Of a stretch of 46,635 nt of DNA, positions 25,901 through 34,003 are shown piece after piece. Both the position numbers and the translations under genes were made by a program. The DNA is from Flavobacterium hydatis (GTDB lineage Bacteria; Bacteroidota; Bacteroidia; Flavobacteriales; Flavobacteriaceae), in assembly GCF_000737695.1 (NCBI RefSeq), contig NZ_JPRM01000032.1:1-46635 (forward strand), read 5' to 3'. Under the pieces are notes generated by a model. The model did no database searches. It was not told the origin of the DNA and saw only the letters and a list, made by a program, of their open reading frames with translations. Each line of letters starts with the position of its first letter. Within the stretch, counting starts at the first letter, position 1.

Positions 25901-27614
25901 ACTGTGTTCCTGTCGGAATATGTACATCGACAAATCCTTGTGTACCAATAAGTGATACAACAGGATAACTTGTTGTTCCGCCTGATCGGGCAGAGGCTAA
26001 GAGTTTCCCTTCACCATCCGTAAAGGCAACATTTTCATTCCCGTTAGCATCTATAGATACGGATTTATGAAAACTAGTTACCACTTCTTCTTTGCCGGCG
26101 GTTATTGTACCTTCATAATAATCTGTACCAAATACATAATACATTTCCTGAGCCGCTGGTACTGTATAGGAATAACCTGTTTTCCATTCTCCATTTATTT
26201 TATTACCTCCAACAACATTAATGACATTTCCAGGATTAAGTTGGTCATAGTTGTTTTGGGCAAAAGGTTGCGCTGCTGTAGCTTGATATAATTCGTCGGT
26301 ATTATTATCACTATAGTAGTTCGCCAAGCTTTCTTTTCCAGAAACCGATGTTAAATTTTCAGCCGTTGCTTTAAAACTACTTCCAGATGTAGCAGTTACT
26401 GTAAAGCCAGCACCTAAGGTTATACTAGAAGAAGTTAAACTTATTGTTAATCCGTTACTGACTGCACCGTTTGCCAAAATCGATTTGGTAGTTTTATAAT
26501 CTTTACTAGAGGTTATAGCTCCAATCGAGAGATTTACAGGGTATAATTCAAGTTGTGTTTGCTTAGCATCTGTTAAGAAATTAGTTTTTTCAAAAGTAGC
26601 TAGAGGAGAGGGAGCCATAAAAGAATTTTTATCTGGTCTGCCAAAATCATCATAAGTAGTTTCCGTTCCCCAAATTTTATTGGTTACATAATCTTTGGAT
26701 AAGCTTACAGTTGGCTTTCCCAAATCATCAAAATAAATTCTGGATTGATTTATTGGATTGCCTTTACTGTCATAAGAAATTTCATGAGTCCAATGGTTAT
26801 TTTGGTCATATGCATAATCTGCAGATAAATCATGATAAGAATTTAAACTGCATCCGTTAGGGAGCTGAGGTACGGGGCTGATTTCATAAAAAACTAAGTC
26901 ATGACTAACAATTTTTGCTCCATATCCTGTAGGAAGCCCATTGTTATCATTTAACGGCCCCAAATCACCATCATAAGCAACAGTTGGTCCTAAATCTTCT
27001 ATTATTCCAGTTTTTAAAAGACAAGTACTTATACTTATTGGTGAACTAGAAGGATTCTCTGTACCTAAATAAATGGTTAATTCATTTTTATCAATACTAA
27101 GTACAGCGTTACTCCCGGTAGAATTATTACAGGTAAAAACATTTCCTAATGGCACTGAACGAGTTACTGGGGGAGCTCCTAGTAGCTCCTTTCTTAAATT
27201 AGGTCCTGTTGGTATAGTTTTAAAATCTAAATTAAAAGGAGTGTAAATCACTAAACTGTTATCCTTTATTTTAGCATAATGACCTGTATTATCTTCACCT
27301 TTACTAGATAAGATAGGCCCTAACTCCATATCTGGTAATGGTGGAGAACAATTTAAGGTTTTAATAACACCTGTTCTAATTTTTCTAGGCGCCCAAGAAA
27401 AGTTAAAATTTACGGTTAAAATATTATTTTTAATGCTTATTGAACCTGCAGTAAGACTTGTTTGTACAGGCACAGTGAAATCTGTTATTTGTATGACCTG
27501 ATAAAAATCAGGATAAACAATTTTATAAGGTTTCGTTTTAACAATACTGTCAAATCTAGGAGTGCCTAAAACCGCCATTGGTAACAATAATAATAAGTAT
27601 ATATATATTTTCAT
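22983..27614 (-). CDS. DUF6443-type RHS repeat protein with unassigned C-terminal tip
   Basis: A 1543-aa secreted RHS protein. Signal peptide about 1-17 (ending AVLGT). An N-terminal beta-rich region is followed by a DUF6443-like part near 275-320 (RIYFDDLGKPTVSL, TTYDDFGRPDKNSF), many YD repeats, then the RHS core. The core carries DGRIGRWLSPDP (from residue 1290) and closes at IDPDGG (ending 1325). The 218-residue tip bears no resemblance to that of the first RHS protein. It has a HTHSFDTPNL motif, a DDMFVHGTNAF motif and a basic tail, and I recognise no toxin family. A run of seven G (residue about 1238) lies before the tip and could shift the frame. It is preceded by a 1545-aa TcB-like gene (89-bp gap). 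Confidence 0.86.
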   Translation of the reverse strand: MKIYIYLLLLLPMAVLGTPRFDSIVKTKPYKIVYPDFYQVIQITDFTVPVQTSLTAGSISIKNNILTVNFNFSWAPRKIRTGVIKTLNCSPPLPDMELGPILSSKGEDNTGHYAKIKDNSLVIYTPFNLDFKTIPTGPNLRKELLGAPPVTRSVPLGNVFTCNNSTGSNAVLSIDKNELTIYLGTENPSSSPISISTCLLKTGIIEDLGPTVAYDGDLGPLNDNNGLPTGYGAKIVSHDLVFYEISPVPQLPNGCSLNSYHDLSADYAYDQNNHWTHEISYDSKGNPINQSRIYFDDLGKPTVSLSKDYVTNKIWGTETTYDDFGRPDKNSFMAPSPLATFEKTNFLTDAKQTQLELYPVNLSIGAITSSKDYKTTKSILANGAVSNGLTISLTSSSITLGAGFTVTATSGSSFKATAENLTSVSGKESLANYYSDNNTDELYQATAAQPFAQNNYDQLNPGNVINVVGGNKINGEWKTGYSYTVPAAQEMYYVFGTDYYEGTITAGKEEVVTSFHKSVSIDANGNENVAFTDGEGKLLASARSGGTTSYPVVSLIGTQGFVDVHIPTGTQSNQISLIGNASLYNIFNLKTGLITSSLIGGNAYRIEAVTTPLSDPKTYISGGVPTYDSGVLGIAYSVNYYDYEVNIYNKTGQLIKTIQPNGFVANTSIIASPSYLSSPNFATTYTYNTLGQIIQTTSSDQGTSKFIYRNDGQIRYSQSALQNDSKISYINYDTYSRPIESGVVDANWASATASNPDTALIAGTQTEQTFTIYDSSDNNLTSETLPTNLTLNSVLATAGIPTTNYTQNNLSGNVAISYTKPAATITAITWYSYDIYGRVEWMVQYNEGIGAKTIHYEYDHKGNVKKVLFQKDKSPELFVHQYTYDSNSELTKVETSTDNNSFATQADYAYYKTGELKRVNIALGLQGLDYVYTLGGQLKSINHPSLESSKDPGGDANDVFGVSLDYYNGDYLRTGRNITSSPTAGADYNGNIKATRWTNKGVPGDFSGSTANQKGYLYNYDRNNWLTTATFGNTNSSTAAINPTNSLAEGGLTYDPNGNIKTLQRTNETGLIIDNLTYNYAGKNQLNSVTENAVATADPTDIENQAANNYEYDAIGQMTRNVQENLYYFYSTQGLVTEIRKGLTNVVVKFFYNERGQRIKKESYNTSTFLLQNTTFYELDLSGNTLAVYNLPNGGSIAQTDLSIFGLNRLGVYNKTTATSSYEITDHLGNVRAVIQKAGGNPVIQSYADYYPFGEQLPMRNSLSNYRYAYQGQEKDSETNMEAFQLRLWDGRIGRWLSPDPYGQYSSPYLGMGNNPIGAIDPDGGWTWKIWANIQRNKAIRAGLEPGELRKFGEEWGFQTSSVSSEFNDGKLITGVVITRHTHSFDTPNLITKDIPNIFENTRNLLDSDKTKLPIGLSIFQGIGYSYYKFGDDMFVHGTNAFTKSARHLDGYGADPNEVLDAGISNVIRAGSALVGHIGDVNLIKGIDVARFNKAFKGTFVARLAPATKGFIIRQVNKYMVKPVKTPEAIIKTSTKYSKKINK
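22986..23639 (-). other. Variable C-terminal tip of RHS protein 2 (unknown toxin class)
   Basis: Encodes residues 1326-1543, after the DPDG core boundary. Visible features are RHTHSFDTPN, FGDDMFVHGT and SARHLDGYG, with several His/Asp that could be catalytic or metal-binding, a short Gly-rich hydrophobic stretch (AGSALVGHIGDV), and a Lys-rich end. No known toxin domain is assigned. Confidence 0.5.
23895..23901. repeat. Poly-G7 tract inside RHS 2
   Basis: Seven consecutive C on the plus strand (G7 in the coding strand, Ala-Gly-Gly at about residue 1238) in an otherwise AT-rich gene. A slip here would remove the RHS core end and toxin tip. Confidence 0.7.
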
Positions 27615-27703
27615 TGATATAGAATTTATCTTTATGTATGATATTTTTTTGAATTCTAGAAAACTCTATGGTTTTTCTAATAGTTTGTATTAGTTCAAAG
27701 AGT

Positions 27704-30700
27704 CTATCTGTTTAAAAACTTATTATTGTATGTGTGTGATTTGGCCAATTTAAATCCTCCAGTAATTCCATTTGGTACATCGTCAACAATTTCAGAATAA
27801 GTTCTTATTAACCTACCAGCTGTATCATATTCAAACTGTGTTGCTAAACCATTATTCCCTATTATGTGGGTCAATTCATCCCATTCGTTGTAAACATACC
27901 CAGTAATAGATGAAGCTATTGGACGAATCATCAAATCATCAAAGTATACTGTTGAAGCGTCAAGAGAAGTTACATATATTGAATGAGTTGCTGAAGCCAC
28001 ATTCACATAACCAGCTTTTAAAACCCAATTACCAGCATTATATGTTTCTGAGAAATCGATAATACTTCCATTGTTATTTATTCTCGCTTTTGCAGCATTT
28101 GCCTTCTCTACCCAAACAGATATTTTATATTTACCAGGTTTATGATCAAAATCATTCATAGTAACACCAAATTGAGAACTTGATGTAGCTGCTACAGAAT
28201 ATTTACCAGTATGATAAATTGTTGCATTTCTTGAAGCATTTAGCATTACTACTTTTGGTTCTAAGAAATTTGGGTAATTTAATGAAGGAGTATTTTCGGC
28301 ACCAGTATAAAACATTTCGTTATATCCAGCATTACCCGTAGCGATTATTTTAGTGTCATTATCTCCCTTTTTACTAGATGCATAATTACCATTTATGTCT
28401 TTCATTTCTAAAGCTGCTGAAAAGTGGTCATATAAGGTTATCTCTGAAATTTGTTTCCATTTAGTATTTACTTGTGGAGAACCAATTTCCCAAACAAAAC
28501 CATCATCACTATTAACGTTGTTGTAATTTTGGAAAATTCCATCGTTATCTTTAACACCATTCCAAACATATGATTTATGTTGTCTCCATATTTTTTCATT
28601 TGCAGCAGATGGAGTTGTTGAAGTTCCGGTTATATCATTATATTTCCAGATATTACTCCACGTAGTAATACCTACACCTGTTTCTTTCCATTTACTATCA
28701 TTTGTATCCCATAAATAGGAATAATTAGCAGCTGTTTGAGACAACATATTTTTATTGTTAATACCATCAGCTTTTGAACCCATTTCTTGGTACTTTAAAT
28801 ATGCCGGAATAATTTTTTGTTTAAAAGATTTTCCATCGCTAGTGACAGAATGAGATTCTACTACTTGTCCTGTTAGAAAATCAAGTTTGTCTATATAATT
28901 ACTAGTTGTATAACTACCTTGGGTTGATGTTGTACTTTTTAATATGTTAGGGTACTTTATTTTGCTCGTACTTCCTAATCTATAAGTTACTACTGATCCA
29001 TCATTAATTCTTTTATACACACTGAAAGTTTCTTCAGAAATCCCTTGTTTTATATTGGATATATCTTGGTATGTATTTTGTGTTTTTGATAAAAGCTGTC
29101 CAAGACTATTAAATGTTTTTACATGTTTTAGTCTGCCTAATGATGAAGTTATGTCTTTGATATTAAATCTACTGAAGTTTAGGTTATAAGATTCTCCATT
29201 TGCTGAACCTGACCACGGTGAGTTTTGTGTTTTTTCAATTTCTAAAATGCCAGGAATATTTAAACTTGTGGAAATGGTTGCAATATCCTGCTTTAGTACA
29301 TTAAAATTATATTCTTGCGTGGTACCCAATTCATTATTAGAGGAATAGTTTTTTACTGTCACATATTCATACAAAACACCAGGGGACGGCAATTCTGAAA
29401 GATATTTTACTTCTTTAAAAGATTTGGATGGCATATACGATGTAATACCCGATGATTTATAATTAGTATCCGTTTTGTTTTCAGCAAAACCAGGAACATT
29501 ATAAAAATATCGTATTATGTTTTTAATAACTGAGTTTTCTTTTACACAAACTTCTTTTACTCTGGTCCCACCACTATTCTTATCATTTGTTGATAATACA
29601 GTTGTAGGAGATGATACAGCTTCTTTATCAAAATCATCAGATTCATAAGTAATGTTTATTTCAGAACCTAGTGGAGTTACAATTTTGTTCAAGCTCCACA
29701 TCGATGGGTTATCTTTATAATATCCCCAATTGTCTTCTTTTGTAGCGTCATAATTTTCAGTGTTGATATAACCGAATTTATATGGTGGAATAATTTTATT
29801 ATTATCCCTGCTAAGAAATTGCACAGAATTTAATGTTAATCGTCCTTCATTGGAATATTGTAAATTTGGAGCATTTTTAGCCAGGGAGTTAATACCAGTA
29901 TCATAGCCAAACAGAATAGTTTTTATGGCTTTTTGCTCCAAGCCTTGTCCAATAATATCTTGTTTATCATAGACGTTATTGTAATATTCACCATACCATA
30001 TTTGATTCCGACCTAATACAGTTTGATCATTGTATGTTGCAGGACTTTGCCAATATACTTCATGATAAAAATCTACAAATTTAATTTGACCTTTAAACGT
30101 TGAAGGATTGTGAATACCTTTGCTTTTAGTAAGATTTACATTTTCATTTTTAAGTAACAATATTTTACTTAATCTTAGAGATTTATGCGTATTAGATTTT
30201 ATATATTGCCCCCAATGTACATCCATTACCCAATATGCTGGTGGGGATGATGGTTGAATACTACTTTCGTAAATACCATCATAGTATTTTTTACCATTTT
30301 TTCCTACTATTAAATTCCTTTGCCTAGCATTTTTCAAATCTAAATCATTTTCGTTATTACCAATTTGTAAGCTATACGATAAATCATCACTTCTTTCTTC
30401 TTTAATAAATAATGCGGTATGTGTTCTTGTTTTTATTTTATCTAAATAATAAATTTCTTTAACCCCCCAACTATACGATTTATTAGTACCATCATTTTTT
30501 ACTGGTGTACACCAAGTAAAACCATCACTCCATTTTCCATAATCAAATGAAGTCCAGTATCCCATGTCTTCTTGATCCACCTTATTATTTAAATTGGTAT
30601 CTATATAATCTGGCCCTGTAATTGCAGTTAAGAGCCAATGGGTAGCGTAAGGAGTAAATTGTTGTTTTTCAAAAAATCTAGAGTTAAAGTCAGAATTTAT

Positions 30701-32341
30701 AGTTGTAGCTCTGGTGAATTGGTCTTTTTGATATACTGGTAAAGAATAATGATAAACTTTACCATCTAATGCAGTAATTTTAAAAGCTCCAATACCATCT
30801 GCAGGTGCAGAAGTTCGATCATAATTTTCCGGGTTAACAATAATAGAATTGTTTGAAGTGAGAATTTCTTTATTGGTAAAAGTTTCAATATAACTACCAG
30901 TTCTTTTTCGTTTTGTTTGCTCGACATAACCATTTTGGACTACACCATTATCATATGATAGCGTATTGAAAGTGCTGGAATCATTAAAATTTTGTGGTGG
31001 AGTAGTTGGTAAATATGGCGAATAAGTCCATTGGTTTGAGGTTATTCTTAAGAAAGAAGAGGGCTCATTATCAAAATAGAAATGGATGTCATTGGTATTA
31101 TCATCAATTGTTTTTGTGAATTTTCTATTAGTGCCTACTGTGTAAGTTCTTGCTGAATTATCTGAGGATGTGACTGTTTTTGCATTATTTTGTAAGCTTC
31201 CATTCTCAAAAATCCCAGGTTTAAAAGAACCGGAAATCCCTTGGCCTGAAACTGAATAATAGTCATAAGCCATGAACGCTAAGTTATCACCATTTGCTTG
31301 GTTTTCGTCATTTTGCAAGTATAATGAATTATAAGAATCTGAATTATTTATATTATTAAAATTTGTAGCTTCTTCAAAACCCTCCATGTCACCTGCATAC
31401 AGTGAACCTTGATAACCTGTATATCTATTTTGATAAGTCCAGTAACGTGTTTTGGAATATCCGAAAGTAAGATTTACTGCATATATTTGGATAGGTATGT
31501 TGAAGGATGATGCACTTATATTAAGACCTCCATTTCCATAATTATTTCCAGATGATTGAAATCCTTGACCAGTAACAGATCCGGAAAGACCATTTTTAGA
31601 ACTAAATGATATTTCAGTACCGCTACCAACACCTAGTGAAGCCCCAGCGGAAGTGCCTTGACCTTTAAAACTTTGATTTACGCCTAAATATAATGAACCA
31701 TCTGATGCACTAATGTTAGCTCCATTTGTTCCTATGCTTGCACTTATCCCAGCATAACCAATACCAATACTTGAGCCATCACTTCCTGCTTTTGCAAATA
31801 CCCCTGCAAAACTTCCCTGTACTCCTCCGCTCGTATTGTATGTGTTAACGCCGCCAAATGATTTGTTTTCGGTATAAGAACCGTATAAGCCAACAGAAGC
31901 ACCATTTGAGCCCCAGCCTATAGATAGGCTTCCTGAGTAGGAACTACTAACTCCTCCTGCGTCGTATACGATTTGATTTACTTTTGCTCTTTTCCAATCA
32001 TCAGGCACACCCGTTACACCACGATTTATAGCTCCCGGATTTAGGCTCCAGCCTAATCCAACCCAAGAAGCCTCTTGGTCCATCGCAATTCCTGCATGAT
32101 TGGATAAAGTTAAAGGATATCCGCCTTCAGGGCTGGGAATATTTAGTAATGGCAATACGTATGACATATCTCCAGAAATCAAATTAACCATATCAGTGGC
32201 ATCTATAGGCTCAAAACTTGTGGCTTCTGGAGAAACGGGTCCATTATTAGCAGCAAATAGATTGTTAGGAATTAAAGAAGGAAAAAAAATCAACAGAAAA
32301 AAAGTCGCAATAATACGATGGCGCTTTTGGTATTTGGTCAT
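27704..32341 (-). CDS. Large SpvB/TcB-like RHS partner protein with Gly/Ser-rich region
   Basis: A 1545-aa secreted protein. Signal peptide about 1-31 (ending NLFAA). The N-terminal SpvB/TcB-like opening contains SGDMSYVLPLLNIPSPEGG and SWVGLGWSLNPG (about 92-103). A Gly/Ser/Asn-rich, alternating-hydrophobic region at about 125-290 is absent from the paralogue at 9107-12499. A long beta-rich middle follows, then a lectin/CBM-like stretch near 1420-1500 (KYKISVWVEKANAAKARINN ... VYFDDLMIRP), and one or two YD repeats at the end (FEYDTAGRLIRTY). It has no RHS core and no tip. The gene starts 11 nt after the lipoprotein gene and is followed by the RHS protein after 89 bp. It is inferred to pair with that RHS protein in a TcB/TcC-like way. 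Confidence 0.72.
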   Translation of the reverse strand: MTKYQKRHRIIATFFLLIFFPSLIPNNLFAANNGPVSPEATSFEPIDATDMVNLISGDMSYVLPLLNIPSPEGGYPLTLSNHAGIAMDQEASWVGLGWSLNPGAINRGVTGVPDDWKRAKVNQIVYDAGGVSSSYSGSLSIGWGSNGASVGLYGSYTENKSFGGVNTYNTSGGVQGSFAGVFAKAGSDGSSIGIGYAGISASIGTNGANISASDGSLYLGVNQSFKGQGTSAGASLGVGSGTEISFSSKNGLSGSVTGQGFQSSGNNYGNGGLNISASSFNIPIQIYAVNLTFGYSKTRYWTYQNRYTGYQGSLYAGDMEGFEEATNFNNINNSDSYNSLYLQNDENQANGDNLAFMAYDYYSVSGQGISGSFKPGIFENGSLQNNAKTVTSSDNSARTYTVGTNRKFTKTIDDNTNDIHFYFDNEPSSFLRITSNQWTYSPYLPTTPPQNFNDSSTFNTLSYDNGVVQNGYVEQTKRKRTGSYIETFTNKEILTSNNSIIVNPENYDRTSAPADGIGAFKITALDGKVYHYSLPVYQKDQFTRATTINSDFNSRFFEKQQFTPYATHWLLTAITGPDYIDTNLNNKVDQEDMGYWTSFDYGKWSDGFTWCTPVKNDGTNKSYSWGVKEIYYLDKIKTRTHTALFIKEERSDDLSYSLQIGNNENDLDLKNARQRNLIVGKNGKKYYDGIYESSIQPSSPPAYWVMDVHWGQYIKSNTHKSLRLSKILLLKNENVNLTKSKGIHNPSTFKGQIKFVDFYHEVYWQSPATYNDQTVLGRNQIWYGEYYNNVYDKQDIIGQGLEQKAIKTILFGYDTGINSLAKNAPNLQYSNEGRLTLNSVQFLSRDNNKIIPPYKFGYINTENYDATKEDNWGYYKDNPSMWSLNKIVTPLGSEINITYESDDFDKEAVSSPTTVLSTNDKNSGGTRVKEVCVKENSVIKNIIRYFYNVPGFAENKTDTNYKSSGITSYMPSKSFKEVKYLSELPSPGVLYEYVTVKNYSSNNELGTTQEYNFNVLKQDIATISTSLNIPGILEIEKTQNSPWSGSANGESYNLNFSRFNIKDITSSLGRLKHVKTFNSLGQLLSKTQNTYQDISNIKQGISEETFSVYKRINDGSVVTYRLGSTSKIKYPNILKSTTSTQGSYTTSNYIDKLDFLTGQVVESHSVTSDGKSFKQKIIPAYLKYQEMGSKADGINNKNMLSQTAANYSYLWDTNDSKWKETGVGITTWSNIWKYNDITGTSTTPSAANEKIWRQHKSYVWNGVKDNDGIFQNYNNVNSDDGFVWEIGSPQVNTKWKQISEITLYDHFSAALEMKDINGNYASSKKGDNDTKIIATGNAGYNEMFYTGAENTPSLNYPNFLEPKVVMLNASRNATIYHTGKYSVAATSSSQFGVTMNDFDHKPGKYKISVWVEKANAAKARINNNGSIIDFSETYNAGNWVLKAGYVNVASATHSIYVTSLDASTVYFDDLMIRPIASSITGYVYNEWDELTHIIGNNGLATQFEYDTAGRLIRTYSEIVDDVPNGITGGFKLAKSHTYNNKFLNR

Positions 32342-32352
32342 GGTAGTAGGTT

Positions 32353-32964
32353 TTAAAAACGTAATTGAGGTTCGTTTGTTAAGGCTTTTGTATTAAGTTT
32401 AAATTTAATATCGCCAGTTTCAAGGCCTAAATCTTCAATAACAAAATTGAGATGGTCTTGTTTCATAAATTTATTTTCTCGAGGATATACAATCATAATA
32501 GAGGTGGAGTTACTCATGCCATACATTCTAGGATAAATAAAATCTGCCATAGTCAGAGTATCTTTGGTTGGAGTATAAACATGTAGTTTTTCTTCTATAC
32601 CAAAAGCTAAATCATTAACCATTTGGCCAAATTTAGCTTTATCTCCTGCAACATTATTTAATAATTCCTGATTGTTTTTAGACATCGAAATATTGAAATA
32701 TAGATATTTACTATATTTTTGCCTTAGTTTCTCTATTTGTAAAGGGTCGATATTATCCCCTAATTCTTGCTGAACTAATAAATCTGTAGGCCGGTATTGT
32801 AAGATATAATCAACACCAGCAACTGTTTTTTTATAACAATAGCCATTGTCTTCATCTTTGATGTAATCATACATTTCCTCTTGTGTATCAAAAGTTTTTG
32901 AACAAGAGGTAATTATGAACAATAAGAGTAGTAATAAAAGATTATTTTTTATCATACTCTGCAT
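32353..32964 (-). CDS. Putative lipoprotein of the RHS/Skp operon
   Basis: A 203-aa predicted lipoprotein: hydrophobic leader with seven consecutive Leu and a lipobox-like ITSC (Cys21), then a soluble domain of about 180 residues that I cannot assign. Its start overlaps the end of the Skp-like gene by 23 nt, and its stop is 11 nt before the 1545-aa gene, so it belongs to one operon with the chaperone and the RHS pair. The fourth codon (Met, 32955) is an alternative start. A role in holding or guiding the RHS proteins at the outer membrane is a guess from position only. Confidence 0.65.
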   Translation of the reverse strand: MQSMIKNNLLLLLLLFIITSCSKTFDTQEEMYDYIKDEDNGYCYKKTVAGVDYILQYRPTDLLVQQELGDNIDPLQIEKLRQKYSKYLYFNISMSKNNQELLNNVAGDKAKFGQMVNDLAFGIEEKLHVYTPTKDTLTMADFIYPRMYGMSNSTSIMIVYPRENKFMKQDHLNFVIEDLGLETGDIKFKLNTKALTNEPQLRF

Positions 32965-33475
32965 TAAGTCCTTTTAAAATTTCTTCAGTTAAATCGGTAG
33001 ACTCATCAGCATACATGATATTTCCTCCACCGCTAGCACCAAATATAATCTTATAGTTATGTTCTTTTCCGTACTCTTTGATATAATCATTAATGTCATT
33101 AATTACGGTTTGGGTCACTTTTTTATCTTCTTCCTGAATTTTTTTCTGGATTGCTTCTTGGTATCCATTAATTTGTTGTTGCTTATTACCCAGTAATTCT
33201 TGTTTTAGTTTTAACTCTTTTGGATTTAAGCTAGCTCTTTCTTTTTCGTAGTTTTTTAACTCTTCTTGCCAGTTTGCAATTAATGAATCAACATTTGCTT
33301 TCATCAGATTTGCCTTTTTTTCAAACTCAGTTTTAGCAATTTTAGTTTTGCTGTAACCTGTAATTAACTTGTTAACATCAACATAGACTAATTGGTAACT
33401 TGATTTCGCGTAGAAGATTGCAATAAGGCTTAAAAATACTGCTGCAATAGCAATATATGTAGGAATTTTTTTCAT
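32942..33475 (-). CDS. OmpH/Skp-family periplasmic chaperone
   Basis: A 177-aa OmpH-family protein: N-terminal membrane or signal segment (about 7-25), the usual VDVNKLITGYSKTK start of the domain, a long charged coiled-coil (about 45-125) and the diagnostic end IIFGASGGGNIMYADESTDL followed by TEEIL. Skp-type chaperones hold unfolded proteins in the periplasm. Here it leads an operon of RHS proteins rather than outer-membrane biogenesis genes such as bamA. The N-terminal hydrophobic segment has no obvious cleavage site and may anchor it. It diverges from the pseudopilin gene across 117 bp. Confidence 0.88.
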   Translation of the reverse strand: MKKIPTYIAIAAVFLSLIAIFYAKSSYQLVYVDVNKLITGYSKTKIAKTEFEKKANLMKANVDSLIANWQEELKNYEKERASLNPKELKLKQELLGNKQQQINGYQEAIQKKIQEEDKKVTQTVINDINDYIKEYGKEHNYKIIFGASGGGNIMYADESTDLTEEILKGLNAEYDKK

Positions 33476-33498
33476 TATTTTTTAACTGAATTTTTACG

Positions 33499-33506
33499 CA
33501 ATGTTA
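33499..33506 (-). promoter_or_regulatory. Candidate promoter of the Skp-RHS operon
   Basis: The minus strand reads TAACATTG (one mismatch to TAnnTTTG) with a TTG 20 nt further upstream (33527-33529), about 23 nt from the Skp start. It lies within the 117-bp divergent region shared with the pseudopilin arm. Weak evidence. Confidence 0.35.
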
Positions 33507-33563
33507 AAGAATTTATGTTAATTTAACAAGTGATATTATATTATTTTTTAAGCAAAAAATAAT

Positions 33564-33571
33564 TACATTTG
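33564..33571 (+). promoter_or_regulatory. TAnnTTTG promoter element of the GspG-to-fibre operon
   Basis: TACATTTG, an exact -7 consensus match, 22 nt upstream of the pseudopilin ATG at 33593. It overlaps an in-frame TTG at 33569, which therefore cannot be a translation start. No clear -33 TTTG is seen upstream. Confidence 0.6.
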
Positions 33572-33592
33572 CCTAATAATATCAGCGTATTC

Positions 33593-34003
33593 ATGAAAAT
33601 TAAAGTATATAAAAAATTACCGTCTTTCAACCTACAAGAGATGTTAATTGTATTGGCAATAATCGGTATTTTGTTACTAATTGCATTACCGAATTTGATG
33701 CCGTTAATTACAAAAGCTAAAAGTGTAGAGGCACAGGTGCAATTAAAAGCAATTTATAATGCCGAGAAACAATACTTTTTTATGTATTCTAAATACAGTC
33801 CTGATTTTGCAGAGATAGACTTTGAAGCTCCTAAAACGACAAAGGAGAATGGTAGTGCGAATTATGTGTATGAAATTGTGCAATCGACTAATAATGAGTT
33901 TAAAGTAAAAGCTACAGCTATTACCGATTTTAATGGTAATGGTGTTTTTAATGTTTGGGAAATTGATCAGAATGGCGTTCCAAAACAAATTATAAATGAC
34001 TAA
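33593..34003 (+). CDS. Major pseudopilin (GspG-like)
   Basis: A 136-aa prepilin. The leader MKIKVYKKLPS is followed by FNLQEMLIVLAIIGILLLIA, with Phe +1 and Glu +5 (E16), then ALPNLMPLITKAKSVEAQ, the standard major-pseudopilin helix. The C-terminal part includes a calcium-site-like DFNGNGVFNVWEID stretch, as in GspG. The residue before the cleavage site is Ser rather than Gly. The start is the ATG at 33593, because the upstream in-frame TTG lies in the promoter. Its stop overlaps the prepilin peptidase start by 1 nt. It is the first gene of the plus-strand secretion operon. Confidence 0.87.
   Translation: MKIKVYKKLPSFNLQEMLIVLAIIGILLLIALPNLMPLITKAKSVEAQVQLKAIYNAEKQYFFMYSKYSPDFAEIDFEAPKTTKENGSANYVYEIVQSTNNEFKVKATAITDFNGNGVFNVWEIDQNGVPKQIIND

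Noticed and set aside
5496..32341. Type IX secretion cargo
   Set aside because: None of the RHS, TcB-like or fibre proteins ends in a recognisable T9SS sorting domain; they end in toxin tips, YD repeats or coiled coils.
33569..33592. Upstream in-frame TTG as pseudopilin start
   Set aside because: It overlaps the TACATTTG promoter box and would put extra non-basic residues before the leader; ATG at 33593 gives a normal prepilin leader.
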